Of a DNA stretch of 64,000 nucleotides, positions 46,056 through 55,034 are shown piece after piece. Below the pieces are notes generated by a model. The model made no database searches. It saw only the letters and a list, made by a program, of their open reading frames with translations, and had not been told where the DNA came from. The position numbers were made by a program, and so were the translations under genes. The first letter of the stretch is position 1; the number at the start of each line of letters is the position of its first letter. This DNA is from Starkeya sp. ORNL1 (lineage in GTDB: Bacteria; Pseudomonadota; Alphaproteobacteria; Rhizobiales; Xanthobacteraceae). Location of the stretch: contig NZ_CP048834.1 of assembly GCF_012971745.1 (NCBI RefSeq), positions 1-64,000 on the forward strand, read 5' to 3'.

Positions 46056-47861
46056 ATGAGCACCGCGCCGATCACCAACATTCGCAACTTTTCCATCGTC
46101 GCCCATATCGACCATGGCAAGTCGACCCTCGCCGACCGCCTCATCCAGACCACGGGTGGGCTGACGGAGCGCGAGATGACCGACCAGGTGCTCGACAGCA
46201 TGGATATCGAGCGCGAGCGCGGCATCACCATCAAGGCGCAGACGGTGCGGCTCGCCTACCAGGCCAAGGACGGCAACACCTATGTCCTCAACCTGATCGA
46301 CACGCCCGGCCATGTCGACTTCGCCTATGAGGTGAACCGCTCGTTGGCCGCCGTCGAGGGCTCGCTGCTGGTGGTCGACGCCTCGCAGGGTGTCGAGGCC
46401 CAGACGCTGGCGAATGTCTATCAGGCGATCGACAACAATCACGAGATCGTCCCGGTCCTCAACAAGGTCGACCTGCCGGCGGCCGAGCCGGACAAGGTGA
46501 AGGCACAGATCGAGGACGTGATCGGGCTCGACGCCTCCGATGCCATCCTGATCTCCGCTAAGACCGGCCTCGGCATTCCCGACGTGCTGGAAGCCATCGT
46601 CACCCGCCTGCCGCCGCCCAAGGGCGACCGCGAGGCGCCGCTGAAGGCGCTCCTCGTGGACTCTTGGTACGACGTCTATCTCGGCGTCGTGGTGCTGGTA
46701 CGCATCGTCGACGGCGTGATGAAGAAGGGCCAGCGGGTCAAGATGATGCAGACCGGCGCGGCCTATGAGGTCGACCGGGTCGGCGTGTTCACGCCGAAGC
46801 TCACCGCAATGCCCGAACTTGGTCCCGGCGAGATCGGCTTCCTCACCGGTTCGATCAAGGAAGTGGCGGATACCCGCGTCGGCGACACCATCACCGAGGA
46901 AAAGCGTCCCGCGGCCGAAGCGCTGCCCGGCTTCAAGCCGGCCCAGCCGGTGGTGTTCTGCGGCCTGTTCCCGGTCGATGCCGCCGATTTCGAGGATCTG
47001 CGCGCGGCGATGGGCAAGCTCCGGCTCAACGATGCCAGCTTCTCCTTCGAGATGGAGACCTCGGCAGCGCTCGGCTTCGGCTTCCGCTGCGGCTTCCTCG
47101 GGCTGCTGCATCTGGAGATCATCCAGGAGCGGCTGGAGCGCGAGTTCAATCTCGATCTCATCGCCACCGCGCCGTCGGTCATCTACGAGATCGAGCTGAA
47201 TGACGGCACAGTGCTGGACCTGCACAACCCGGCCGACATGCCGGACGTGGTGCGCATCAAGGAGATCCGCGAGCCGTGGATCCGCGCGACCATCCTGACC
47301 CCCGACGATTATCTCGGCGCGGTGCTCAAGCTCTGCCAGGACCGACGCGGCACGCAGGTCGAGCTGACCTATGTCGGCTCGCGCGCCATGGTCACCTACG
47401 ACCTGCCGCTGAATGAAGTGGTGTTCGACTTCTATGACCGGCTGAAGTCGATCTCCAAGGGCTATGCCTCGTTCGACTACCAGATCACCGATTATCGCGT
47501 CGGCGACCTGGTGAAGATGTCGATCCTGGTCAATGCCGAGCCGGTCGACGCGCTCTCCATGCTGGTGCACCGCAACCGCGCAGAATATCGCGGCCGGGCG
47601 ATGTGCGAGAAGCTGAAGGACCTGATCCCGCAGCATCTGTTCCAGATCCCGATCCAGGCGGCGATCGGCGCCAAGATCATCGCCCGCGAGACCATCCGCG
47701 CGCTGCGCAAGGATGTGACGGCGAAGTGTTATGGCGGCGACATCACCCGCAAGCGCAAGCTTCTGGAGAAGCAGAAGGAAGGCAAGAAGAAGATGCGCCA
47801 GTTCGGCCGCGTCGAGATCCCGCAGGAAGCCTTCATCGCCGCGCTGAAGGTGGACGACTAG
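46056..47861 (+). CDS. lepA: Elongation factor 4 LepA
   Basis: This 601-residue GTPase back-translocates or rescues ribosomes stalled at high ionic strength. G1 (AHIDHGKST), G3 (DTPGHVDF) and G4 (NKVDLP) motifs are present, followed by EF-G-like domains and the LepA-specific C-terminal domain ([22 protein letters not shown]). Length is normal at about 600. ATG 46056 starts [13 protein letters not shown], typical of the family. It is divergent from the glyoxalase-like gene. Confidence 0.97.
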   Translation: MSTAPITNIRNFSIVAHIDHGKSTLADRLIQTTGGLTEREMTDQVLDSMDIERERGITIKAQTVRLAYQAKDGNTYVLNLIDTPGHVDFAYEVNRSLAAVEGSLLVVDASQGVEAQTLANVYQAIDNNHEIVPVLNKVDLPAAEPDKVKAQIEDVIGLDASDAILISAKTGLGIPDVLEAIVTRLPPPKGDREAPLKALLVDSWYDVYLGVVVLVRIVDGVMKKGQRVKMMQTGAAYEVDRVGVFTPKLTAMPELGPGEIGFLTGSIKEVADTRVGDTITEEKRPAAEALPGFKPAQPVVFCGLFPVDAADFEDLRAAMGKLRLNDASFSFEMETSAALGFGFRCGFLGLLHLEIIQERLEREFNLDLIATAPSVIYEIELNDGTVLDLHNPADMPDVVRIKEIREPWIRATILTPDDYLGAVLKLCQDRRGTQVELTYVGSRAMVTYDLPLNEVVFDFYDRLKSISKGYASFDYQITDYRVGDLVKMSILVNAEPVDALSMLVHRNRAEYRGRAMCEKLKDLIPQHLFQIPIQAAIGAKIIARETIRALRKDVTAKCYGGDITRKRKLLEKQKEGKKKMRQFGRVEIPQEAFIAALKVDD

Positions 47862-47948
47862 AGCACAGCGCGTCCGCTGCCGCTTCCGAATCGACGGTAT
47901 TTATGCTCCCATCCGCGCGGGTCGATCGGCTCAGCAGGAGATGGGACC

Positions 47949-48143
47949 ATGTACAAATTCGAAGTGTATCAGGACAAGGCTGGCGAGTTCCGTTTCCGCT
48001 TCAAGGCTTCGAACGGTGAGACCATGTTCTCGTCGGAAGGCTACAAGGCCAAGGCCTCGGCGCTGAGTGCGATCGAATCGATCAAGAAGAACGCGCCCGG
48101 CGCCACGGTGGTCGAGCTGCCGGCGGCCGACGCCAAGGCCTGA
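47949..48143 (+). CDS. YegP family protein (DUF1508)
   Basis: This 64-residue protein is a single DUF1508 module: YKFEVYQDKAGEFRFRFKA, NGETMFSSEGYKAKASALSAIESIKKNA. Longer YegP proteins carry two such modules. Function is unknown; it is small, soluble and widespread. A CAGGAGATGGGACC ribosome-binding region precedes ATG 47949, and a strong terminator follows. An 87-bp gap separates it from lepA. Confidence 0.9.
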   Translation: MYKFEVYQDKAGEFRFRFKASNGETMFSSEGYKAKASALSAIESIKKNAPGATVVELPAADAKA

Positions 48144-48174
48144 GTGCCGCTCTGCCCTGAACTCCTGCCATGAA

Positions 48175-48200
48175 AAAGGCCGGGCATGGGCCCGGCCTTT
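48175..48200. terminator. Bidirectional terminator between yegP-like and PRC-barrel genes
   Basis: AAAGGCCGGGC and GCCCGGCCTTT form an 11-bp perfect stem around ATGG. On the leftward strand a five-T run follows, serving the PRC-barrel gene; rightward, TTTCG follows, serving the DUF1508 gene. Confidence 0.75.
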
Positions 48201-48221
48201 CGTCGTCGTTTTGTCGTCTCG

Positions 48222-48605
48222 TCAGATGACGTAAGGCGGGATGCGGTAATAATCATCGACCTTGCTGTCCCAGTCGCGCGACGTCCAACTATTCTCGTCG
48301 AGGCTCGAGTGGTGCGGCGCGCCGGTGAGCTGTTCATCGGTGATGTCGACGACATAGCCGTCCAGATTCTCGTCATATTTCAGCAATGACCACGGCAGCG
48401 GGTAGTAGTCCTCGCCGAAGCCGAGGAAGCCGCCGAAGCTCATCACGGCATAGGCGGTCTGGCCGGTCAGCTTGTCGATCATCACGCGTGCGATCGAGCC
48501 GATGCGCTCGCCGTTGGGGCGATATACCGCGGTGCCTTCCACTTTGTCGCTACCGATCAGTGTCGTGGTCTCGCGGGATTCGAGGTTCTGCTGGGTGCTC
48601 GTCAT
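48222..48605 (-). CDS. PRC-barrel domain protein
   Basis: This 127-residue protein has a PRC-barrel domain in its middle: TTTLIGSDKVEGTAVYRPNGERIGSIARVMIDKLTG at about residues 13-50 and FGGFLGFGEDYYPLPWSLL next. Such stand-alone proteins are common in rhizobia, often stress-responsive; function is unknown. ATG 48605 follows GGAGGA at ideal spacing. The tail is acidic and tyrosine-rich (DWDSKVDDYYRIPPYVI). Confidence 0.88.
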   Translation of the reverse strand: MTSTQQNLESRETTTLIGSDKVEGTAVYRPNGERIGSIARVMIDKLTGQTAYAVMSFGGFLGFGEDYYPLPWSLLKYDENLDGYVVDITDEQLTGAPHHSSLDENSWTSRDWDSKVDDYYRIPPYVI

Positions 48606-48734
48606 CTGGTCCTCCATTGCGTCATGAGGACCAACGCACCGCTGATGGCGAGGTTCCGGCGAAAATGCGGCCGTTGCCGGTGCTGCCAGAGTGCGCAATG
48701 ATCGCGCGGCTGAGCTTTGCGGAGGCGAAGGCAC

Positions 48735-49070
48735 ATGGCGATCGTCATCGAAGCACCACCGGAGATCGGTCCGGAATTATTGGCGCACCTTCAGGAGAAA
48801 GGGCTCGCGGCCACAGCGCCGGAGCGGCGCAATTTCGAGTTCGGCGGCGAGCATCTGTTCCAGATCATGCTGGCGTTCTCGACCGTCGGGCTTGCAGAGA
48901 TCGTGCGCTTCACCATAGCGCGCTATGCCCCGGAAGGCTCGGCACCCGAGAAAGCGATCGCCGCGGTCAGGGAACTGGTCGTCGTGATCGATGGCGAGAA
49001 GGTGCCGCTCGATCGCCTCATCAGGCCCGGCGAGATCGAGAAGATCGCCAAAGAGCGTGACGAGATTTAA
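48735..49070 (+). CDS. Hypothetical protein
   Basis: This 111-residue protein has an alternating beta/alpha pattern: an opening strand (MAIVIEAPPEIGPELLAHLQEKG), a hydrophobic helix (LFQIMLAFSTVGLAEIVRFTIARYA) and a closing VRELVVVIDGEKVPLDRLIRPGEIEKIA. I do not recognise a family. A faint pattern likeness to small effector-associated constant components cannot be substantiated. ATG 48735 follows GGAGGCGAAG, a good ribosome-binding site. It stands alone between a divergent PRC-barrel gene and a family B repeat. Confidence 0.75.
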   Translation: MAIVIEAPPEIGPELLAHLQEKGLAATAPERRNFEFGGEHLFQIMLAFSTVGLAEIVRFTIARYAPEGSAPEKAIAAVRELVVVIDGEKVPLDRLIRPGEIEKIAKERDEI

Positions 49071-49116
49071 CCTCGACCGGGCGACTCTCTCTGGGACCTT
49101 CTAGAACAACCCCATC

Positions 49117-49262
49117 CTCAGGGCCAGACCAAAAACTCCAGACCACCCTCATCCCCGGACTTGATCCGGGGATCCAGCCCATCCGCATGCACCCGGTCCA
49201 AAGTCTGGATCCCCGGATCAAGTCCGGGGATGAGGGCGTGAGTGGGATGGCTCGCGTCGGTA
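49117..49262. repeat. Palindromic intergenic repeat, family B, copy 2
   Basis: Core CCCTCATCCCCGGACTTG to CAAGTCCGGGGATGAGGG lies at 49146-49236; the same flanks as other copies (ACCAAAAACTC left, TGGCTCGCG right) extend the similarity. It is uninterrupted and serves as the reference for the IS-split copy. Confidence 0.8.
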
Positions 49263-49273
49263 CAGTGCGAGGT

Positions 49274-50455
49274 TCAGCTCAGCGTCAGCGGCACCGGGCG
49301 CACGCCGGCGTGGTGCAGGGCTTCGAGACTCGGCGCGACGGCCTGCCAATAGGCCTCGATGACGTTGAGCAGCGTCTTGCAGATGGCGAAATAGCCGTCC
49401 TGCGGCTCGATGCCGGTGACATTCATCACATAGGTCCGCAGCATCTCCGCTCGCATCCAGGGCGAGGGATGGGTCGGCGTCTCATGCGCGGCGGAGTTGG
49501 TGGCGCCGGTGTTCAGCACATCGACGGCGCGCAGCAAAATTTCCATGCCGGCTAAGAAACTGCAGCAGGCGGCGAAGGCGAAGGGCGCGTCGAAGCCGAA
49601 GCGCGCCAGCGTGCCGGCGGTGATGGTGAGGCCGAAGCCGTCCGCCTCGAATTCCTGCTGCCAGGACGGCAGGTACTCCGCGCCGCCTTCGTCCTCACGC
49701 GCGAGCGGACGCGTCACAGAGCGATCGAAATGCTCCAGAAAGGCGTGGCCGCGCTCATGGGCGACCACGAACAGTTCCATGCCGTCGAGCAGTCCGGCAT
49801 GCAGCACCTCGCGTTCCGGCTCGTTGAAATAGGCCGCGGCATGATGCGGGTCGCCATGGACGGCATAGGCGGTGACGAGATCGAAGAAGCGCCCGCGCAA
49901 TTCCTCGCCCTCAGTGTCCTGCGCCATGATGCGGGCGACGGCGCGGCTGGAATCCGCGCTATGGACCCGGCTGCCATCCGGGCCGGGGTCGAGCGGAAAG
50001 GCTCGGCTGATGGCCTTGGCGAACAGATTGGCGAAGCCGAACACGCCGCTTTCGATCAGCACGAGGAAATAGGCCGGGCTGTCGATGGCCACCGCCATGG
50101 CATTGACGCGGCCGGAATGCACGGTGCCGAACAGCGGGCGCGGGCCGGGCCAGCGCGCGGTGTCGTGCGCGTCCTCGATCAGGCCGTGGAGGCGCAGCAG
50201 CGTGCCGGCGGTTGAAGGCAGTTCGAACCGGCTGACCCGCCGCTCGGCGTGAAGCTGCGGATAGTCCGCCATCTGCTGGCGCACATAGTCCTCATATTCC
50301 GGCGTGCCGGTGCGGCGGGGCAGGGCGTCCAGCCGGGCGAGGCCCTCCTTCTCGACACGCCCGCCGCGCTCGCGCATCGTCTTGACGAAGCTGCGGCCAT
50401 AATGGAGCTGAAGCTCCTCCAGCCGGGTCATCGCATGGTCGAGATCGTCCGCCAT
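49274..50455 (-). CDS. Uncharacterised protein with HExxH metallopeptidase motif
   Basis: This 393-residue protein has VAHERGHAFLEHF, where H233-E234-x-x-H237 is the zinc-peptidase signature inside a helix, and QQEFEADGFGL at 266-276, resembling the ExxxD third-ligand helix of M48-type gluzincins. No signal peptide or membrane span is obvious, unlike most M48 peptidases, so it appears cytoplasmic. The N-terminal third is charged and helical. I do not recognise a named family. If the motif is real, a zinc-dependent protease or aminopeptidase activity is expected. Its neighbours give no functional context. Confidence 0.7.
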   Translation of the reverse strand: MADDLDHAMTRLEELQLHYGRSFVKTMRERGGRVEKEGLARLDALPRRTGTPEYEDYVRQQMADYPQLHAERRVSRFELPSTAGTLLRLHGLIEDAHDTARWPGPRPLFGTVHSGRVNAMAVAIDSPAYFLVLIESGVFGFANLFAKAISRAFPLDPGPDGSRVHSADSSRAVARIMAQDTEGEELRGRFFDLVTAYAVHGDPHHAAAYFNEPEREVLHAGLLDGMELFVVAHERGHAFLEHFDRSVTRPLAREDEGGAEYLPSWQQEFEADGFGLTITAGTLARFGFDAPFAFAACCSFLAGMEILLRAVDVLNTGATNSAAHETPTHPSPWMRAEMLRTYVMNVTGIEPQDGYFAICKTLLNVIEAYWQAVAPSLEALHHAGVRPVPLTLS

Positions 50456-50602
50456 CGGCCGCTATCCCGCTTCGGATAGAGCAGCCTAGCAGCCTCCCAT
50501 GACGTCTGCATCGGCGCTTTTTGGCGGGCCGAGTGTGGCGGCGGCGTGCTTGCGGTATACCCGCCGCTTTGCTGCTATGTCTCGACGGGGGAGAACCATG
50601 CC

Positions 50603-51643
50603 ATGATTCAGGGTACCGACAAGACGCCCATGCTCAGCCGCCGCGCGGCATTGCGGCTCGGCACAAGCGTGTTCGGCGGGCTCGCGCTGGCGGGACTGAT
50701 GCCGGCGCTGGCGCAGACCGACCCCGACATGGCGGCGATCGCGGCGATGAAGCCCGGCGAATTCGTCTGGTATCCAGAGCGGGCGCCGGAAGGCTTCGTC
50801 GCCATCGTGGTCTCGCTGCCGGACCAGCGCGCTTATGTCTATCGCAACGGCATTCGTATCGGCGCCACCACGGTGTCGACCGGCAAGGAGGGCCACCAGA
50901 CGCCGGTCGGGGTGTTCACCATCCTCGAGAAGGACGTGACGCACCATTCCTCGATCTATAACGAGGCGTCGATGCCCTATACCGAGCGCCTTACCTGGTC
51001 CGGGGTGGCGCTGCATGCCGGCGGGCTGCCGGGCTATCCGTCCTCCCACGGCTGCATCCATCTGCCGATCGCCTTTGCCAAGCTGGTGTTCGGCGTGACG
51101 CATTACGGCACGCCGGTGATCGTCGCCGACAACCATTCCCAGCCGATGGACGTGCTGCATCCGGGCCTGTTGCTCACCGCGGATGCGGACAAGGCGATCC
51201 AGGCGGCGGAAGCCACCGCCAAGGCGACGCCGGGTCCGACCGCGCAGGAGAGCGCAAACGCCGCCGAACTGGGTGCCGGAGCCGTCGCCATGGTGGTGAG
51301 CGGCGCTGACAAGACGCTCACCGTGATGAAGGGCGGCGATGTCGCCTTCACTGCGCCGGTGACGATCCGCGATCCGCAGACCCCGCTCGGCAACGTCGTC
51401 TATGTGCTGAAGAACACCAATGGCGACATCGCCTGGACCGCCTTCGCCTATGAGGGCAACAGCGTGCAACAGGGCAAGCCGGCGAACGCCATCGACCGCA
51501 TCACCGTGGCGCCCGACGCCAACAAGACGCTGGCGAGCCTGCTGGTACCGGGCTCGACCATGCTGGTGACGGACCTGCCGGCGCATCCCGGCACGCGTAC
51601 CGATGAGGATTTCGTCATCATGGACCATGAGGCCACCTCATGA
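50603..51643 (+). CDS. Tat-exported L,D-transpeptidase
   Basis: This 346-residue enzyme cross-links peptidoglycan. A Tat leader (LSRRAALRLGTSVFGGLALAGL) spans residues 11-32. The YkuD domain covers about 60-175 with the active-site motif His138-x10-His149-Gly-Cys151-Ile-His. A second, beta-rich region with VVSGADKTLTVMKGGDVAFTAPV repeats part of a YkuD-like fold at about 230-340. ATG 50603 lies 11 bases after GGGGGAGAA. Its stop overlaps the start of mepA by 4 bp, so both wall enzymes are translated together. Confidence 0.9.
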   Translation: MIQGTDKTPMLSRRAALRLGTSVFGGLALAGLMPALAQTDPDMAAIAAMKPGEFVWYPERAPEGFVAIVVSLPDQRAYVYRNGIRIGATTVSTGKEGHQTPVGVFTILEKDVTHHSSIYNEASMPYTERLTWSGVALHAGGLPGYPSSHGCIHLPIAFAKLVFGVTHYGTPVIVADNHSQPMDVLHPGLLLTADADKAIQAAEATAKATPGPTAQESANAAELGAGAVAMVVSGADKTLTVMKGGDVAFTAPVTIRDPQTPLGNVVYVLKNTNGDIAWTAFAYEGNSVQQGKPANAIDRITVAPDANKTLASLLVPGSTMLVTDLPAHPGTRTDEDFVIMDHEATS

Positions 51644-52539
51644 TCCGGACGAGGACTGCGTTCGGCGTCGCCGCCGCACTTACGGCACTGGTGTGGGCAG
51701 CGCCCGGCTTCGCGCAGTCCTCCATCGACACCACCCCCGCCAAGCAACTGTTCGGCGCGGTGAAGGGGCCGGTCGACATGAAGCCGCAGTCCATCGGCTT
51801 CTATTCCAAGGGCTGCCTTGCCGGCGGCGAGATGCTGCCGATCAACGGGCCGACCTGGCAGGCGATGCGGCTGTCGCGCAATCGCAATTGGGGCCATCCG
51901 GAGATGGTCAATTTCCTCGAGCGTTTCTCGGCGAAGGTGCCGAAGGTGTCGAACTGGCCGGGCATACTGGTCGGCGACATGGCCCAGCCGCGCGGCGGCC
52001 CGATGTCGAGCGGCCATGCCTCGCACCAGATCGGGCTCGATGCCGATATCTGGCTCACCCCGATGCCAAACCGGGAGTTCAACCGGCAGGAGCGCGAGGA
52101 CATCTCCGCCACCATGATCGTGCGCAAGGACCGCCTCGACGTTAACGCGGACGTGTGGACGCCCTCGCTGGTGGCGGTGATCAAGGCGGCGGCGAGTGAC
52201 CCGGAGGTCGAGCGCGTGCTGGTGAACGCCGCGATCAAGAAGGCGCTGTGCCGCGACGCCGGCAGGGACCGTGCCTGGCTGCAGAAAGTGCGGCCCTATT
52301 GGGGGCACGACTACCACATGCATGTGCGCATCGGCTGCCAGCCCGGCAGCCCGACCTGCAAGTCGCAGGACGCGGTGGTGCCGGGCGAGGGCTGCGGCAA
52401 GGAGCTCGACTGGTGGTTCTCCGACGCCGTGCTGCACCCCAAGCCGGCGCCGAAGCCCCCGGTCCCGCCGAAGCCCAAGCCGCCGATGATGCTGAAGGAC
52501 ATGCCGGAAGCTTGCCGGCAGGTGCTGCTGGGGCAGTGA
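51640..52539 (+). CDS. mepA: Penicillin-insensitive murein endopeptidase MepA
   Basis: This 299-residue periplasmic zinc enzyme cleaves D-Ala-mDAP and related cross-links in peptidoglycan. It has a signal peptide (residues 1-25) and the LAS metallopeptidase motifs: SSGHASHQIGLDADIW at 123-138 with ligands His129 and Asp136, and GHDYHMHVRIGC near 225 with the third His. A proline-rich segment (PKPAPKPPVPPKPKPP) precedes the C-terminus. Coupled to the upstream L,D-transpeptidase, it supports remodelling of newly made 3-3 cross-links. Confidence 0.94.
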   Translation: MIRTRTAFGVAAALTALVWAAPGFAQSSIDTTPAKQLFGAVKGPVDMKPQSIGFYSKGCLAGGEMLPINGPTWQAMRLSRNRNWGHPEMVNFLERFSAKVPKVSNWPGILVGDMAQPRGGPMSSGHASHQIGLDADIWLTPMPNREFNRQEREDISATMIVRKDRLDVNADVWTPSLVAVIKAAASDPEVERVLVNAAIKKALCRDAGRDRAWLQKVRPYWGHDYHMHVRIGCQPGSPTCKSQDAVVPGEGCGKELDWWFSDAVLHPKPAPKPPVPPKPKPPMMLKDMPEACRQVLLGQ

Positions 52540-52579
52540 GGGGCGGGGCGTCGCTCATTAGGAACGACCTCGTCCCGAG

Positions 52580-52720
52580 AGGCCGACCGAAAACTCCAGA
52601 TCGCCCTCATCCCCGGACTTGATCCGGGGATCCAGCCACGCCGCATGCCCCCGGTCAAAGTCTGGATCCCCGGATCAAGTCCGGGGATGAGGGCCCGAGA
52701 GGATGGTCGGCCTCGCGAAG
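52580..52720. repeat. Palindromic intergenic repeat, family B, copy 3
   Basis: CCCTCATCCCCGGACTTG to CAAGTCCGGGGATGAGGG at 52604-52693, with the family flanks GACCGAAAACTCCAGA left and TCGGCCTCGCG right. Third copy in the window and uninterrupted. Confidence 0.8.
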
Positions 52721-52761
52721 GCGTCCGCCGCGCGAAGCCCCAAAAGGCCGAAAGCATTCAC

Positions 52762-52794
52762 TAAAAAGATAGAGAGGCGCGACGTGCGCGCCTC
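52762..52794 (-). terminator. Terminator of the ABC importer operon
   Basis: GAGGCGCG and CGCGCCTC pair around a 5-base loop. On the leftward strand the hairpin is followed by CTCTATCTTTTTAG, a usable T-run. It lies about 30 bp after the binding-protein stop. Confidence 0.6.
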
Positions 52795-52825
52795 CCGGTG
52801 CATGCAGGGCAGCCGCCCGAGCGGA

Positions 52826-53866
52826 CTACTGGAAGATCTTGGTGAACTGGCGCTTGATCGCCGGGCCTTCCTTGTCGATGTAGTCGAGGTCGATCGGCGT
52901 GATGGTCAGGCTGTCGATGGTTGGGCTGCCCGCCGGGGCCGCGATGTCCTCGCGGGCGGAATAGCCGCCGGCCGCCGGGTACATCTGCTGGGCTTCATCG
53001 CTGAGCAGGAAGTTCATGAACAGCTTGGCGGCGTTCGGGTGCGGGCCGCCCTTGATGATGGCTGTCGGCGCCGGGACGATGAAGGTGCCGTCCTTCGGGT
53101 ACACCGCCTCGATTGGGAAGCCGGCGAGCTTGGCGTCGGCAGCATAGGAGTTGCTGGCGGCCACCGCGATCAGGCGCTCGCCCCGCTTGACCATGTCGGA
53201 CACCTGCTGGCCGCCCTGGACCACCATGGCGCCGTTCTTGGCCAGCTTCTGGTAATAGTCCCAGCCGAGATTCTTCGCGATCATGCCGGTCACCGCGACC
53301 TGCATCGCCGAGAAGGAGGGATCAGCCATCACCAGCTGGTCCTTGTATTTCGGGTCGGTCAGGTCGGCGAGCGTCTTGGGGACGTCCTGCGGCGCGACCT
53401 TGTCGGAGCGATAATACACCGTGACCATGTTCAGGCGCTGGGCGGTATAGGCGCCGCTCGGATCCTTGGCCATCTCCGGCACCTTGTCGAAGTGCTCCGG
53501 CTTGAACGCCTCGAACACGCCGGTCTTGGCCAGCGAGGTGATCTCCGCCTGGTCGGAGGCGGTGAGCACGTCCGCTGCCATCCGGCCGGAAGCGGCCTCC
53601 TGCTGGAAGCGGCGCATGATCTGCGAGCCGCCGGAGCGGAACAGGTCGACCTTGATGCCGGTCTTCTGGGTGAACAGGTCGGCGGTCTTCTGCGCGATCG
53701 CGATCGGCGTGGAAGTGTACCAGGTGACGGTGCCTTCCTCCTTCGCCTTGGCCTCGTCGATCCCGCTCTGGGCATGGGCTGCCGGGCTTAGGGTGAGCGA
53801 GGCACCGAGGATCAAGCTCGCCAGAGCCGGCGCCGCCATCCGCGTGAGAGACTTCCGTTCGAACAT
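52826..53866 (-). CDS. ABC importer binding protein, Fe(III)/FbpA type
   Basis: This 346-residue periplasmic binding protein has a signal peptide (residues 1-33, ending in PAAHAQ) and the FbpA/AfuA-type class 2 fold. Features are GTVTWYTSTPIAIAQKTADLFTQKTGIKVDL, the VLTASDQAEI loop and YAADAKLAGFPIEAVYPKDGT. Close homologues bind iron, polyamines or organic anions; a metal-binding Tyr pair is not certain here. It ends a permease-ATPase-binding-protein operon whose divergent neighbours are catabolic, so an organic substrate is at least as likely as iron. Confidence 0.88.
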   Translation of the reverse strand: MFERKSLTRMAAPALASLILGASLTLSPAAHAQSGIDEAKAKEEGTVTWYTSTPIAIAQKTADLFTQKTGIKVDLFRSGGSQIMRRFQQEAASGRMAADVLTASDQAEITSLAKTGVFEAFKPEHFDKVPEMAKDPSGAYTAQRLNMVTVYYRSDKVAPQDVPKTLADLTDPKYKDQLVMADPSFSAMQVAVTGMIAKNLGWDYYQKLAKNGAMVVQGGQQVSDMVKRGERLIAVAASNSYAADAKLAGFPIEAVYPKDGTFIVPAPTAIIKGGPHPNAAKLFMNFLLSDEAQQMYPAAGGYSAREDIAAPAGSPTIDSLTITPIDLDYIDKEGPAIKRQFTKIFQ

Positions 53867-53924
53867 TGCATTCCTCCCTTTAGTGCCGATCGGTCGGCCT
53901 TATCATTGGGTCGAAAGCCACCCC

Positions 53925-55034
53925 TCAGGCGGCGTGGGCCAGCGGCTTGGTGGCCGCTTCCTGAGGGAACAGCATGCATTGGGTGTGGTCGATCCGCACC
54001 TTCAGCACCGCGCCGGGTTCGGCGAGCAGCAGCGGATGCGCCTGCGCCCGCAATTCGCGTCCGCTCGGCAGCTTGACGAGATACTCGACGATATTGCCGA
54101 GGAAGGTGCGGTCGGTGACGGTGCCGGTCAGTTCCCCGGTGCCGTCCGTGCCGAGGCTTTCCAGATGGACGTTTTCCGGGCGCACCGCGACGTCGGCGGC
54201 GACGCCGGCCTTGGCCCACTCCGGGGTGTCCATCTCCAGCACGGCGTCGGCGCCGATGCGCACATGGCTGCGGTCCAGCACTTCCGCCGGAATGATGTTC
54301 ACCAGCCCCATGAAGTCGGCGACGGTGCGGTTGGTCGGCTTGGCATAGACCTCGAGCGGCGAGCCATATTGCTGGAGCTTGCCGCCATGCATCACCGCGA
54401 CCTGATCGGAGAGCGCGAGCGCTTCGGCCTGGTCGTGCGTCACATAGATGAAGGTGATGCCGGTGCGGCGCTGTAACTCCTTCAGCTCGGTGCGCATGCG
54501 CTCGCGCAGCTTGGCGTCGAGGTTCGACAGCGGCTCGTCGAGCAGGAGGATGTCGGGCTCCACCACAAGGCTGCGGGCGAGCGCGACGCGCTGCTGCTGG
54601 CCGCCGGAGAGTTCGTTCGGGAAGCGGCCTTCGAGGCCGGCCAGGTTGACCAGCGCCAGCATGCGCTCGACCTGGTCCTTCATCTGCGCGGCCGGCGTCT
54701 TGCGCAGCTTCAGGCCGAAGACGACGTTCTCGAACACCGTCTTGTGCGGCCACACCGCGTAGTTCTGGAACACCATGCCCATGCCACGATTCTCGGGCGA
54801 GACCACCGAACCCGGGGAGGACAGCAGCTTGCCATTGACGTGGATGGTGCCGGCGTCAGGGACCAGATAGCCGGCGATCAGGCGCAGGGTCGTGGTCTTG
54901 CCGCAGCCGGACGGGCCGAGCAGGGTGACGAACTGGCTGTCGCCGATCTCCAGATCGAGATTGGACAGCGCCGCCATGTCGGTCTTGCCGGCATAGTTCT
55001 TGGCCAAGCCACGGATTGAAATGCCAGCCATCAC
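53925..55034 (-). CDS. ABC importer ATPase
   Basis: This 369-residue ATPase energises the importer. Walker [17 protein letters not shown] is near residue 38, the signature [15 protein letters not shown] near 143, Walker [19 protein letters not shown] near 164 and the switch His in [17 protein letters not shown]-type domain follows from about 285. The start overlaps the permease stop by 4 bp. The Fe(III)/spermidine-putrescine transport ATPase subfamily fits. Confidence 0.94.
   Translation of the reverse strand: MMAGISIRGLAKNYAGKTDMAALSNLDLEIGDSQFVTLLGPSGCGKTTTLRLIAGYLVPDAGTIHVNGKLLSSPGSVVSPENRGMGMVFQNYAVWPHKTVFENVVFGLKLRKTPAAQMKDQVERMLALVNLAGLEGRFPNELSGGQQQRVALARSLVVEPDILLLDEPLSNLDAKLRERMRTELKELQRRTGITFIYVTHDQAEALALSDQVAVMHGGKLQQYGSPLEVYAKPTNRTVADFMGLVNIIPAEVLDRSHVRIGADAVLEMDTPEWAKAGVAADVAVRPENVHLESLGTDGTGELTGTVTDRTFLGNIVEYLVKLPSGRELRAQAHPLLLAEPGAVLKVRIDHTQCMLFPQEAATKPLAHAA

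Noticed and set aside
45930..47636. Leftward open frame of 568 codons opposite lepA
   Set aside because: It is an antisense shadow of lepA in GC-rich DNA; product is low complexity and matches no fold.
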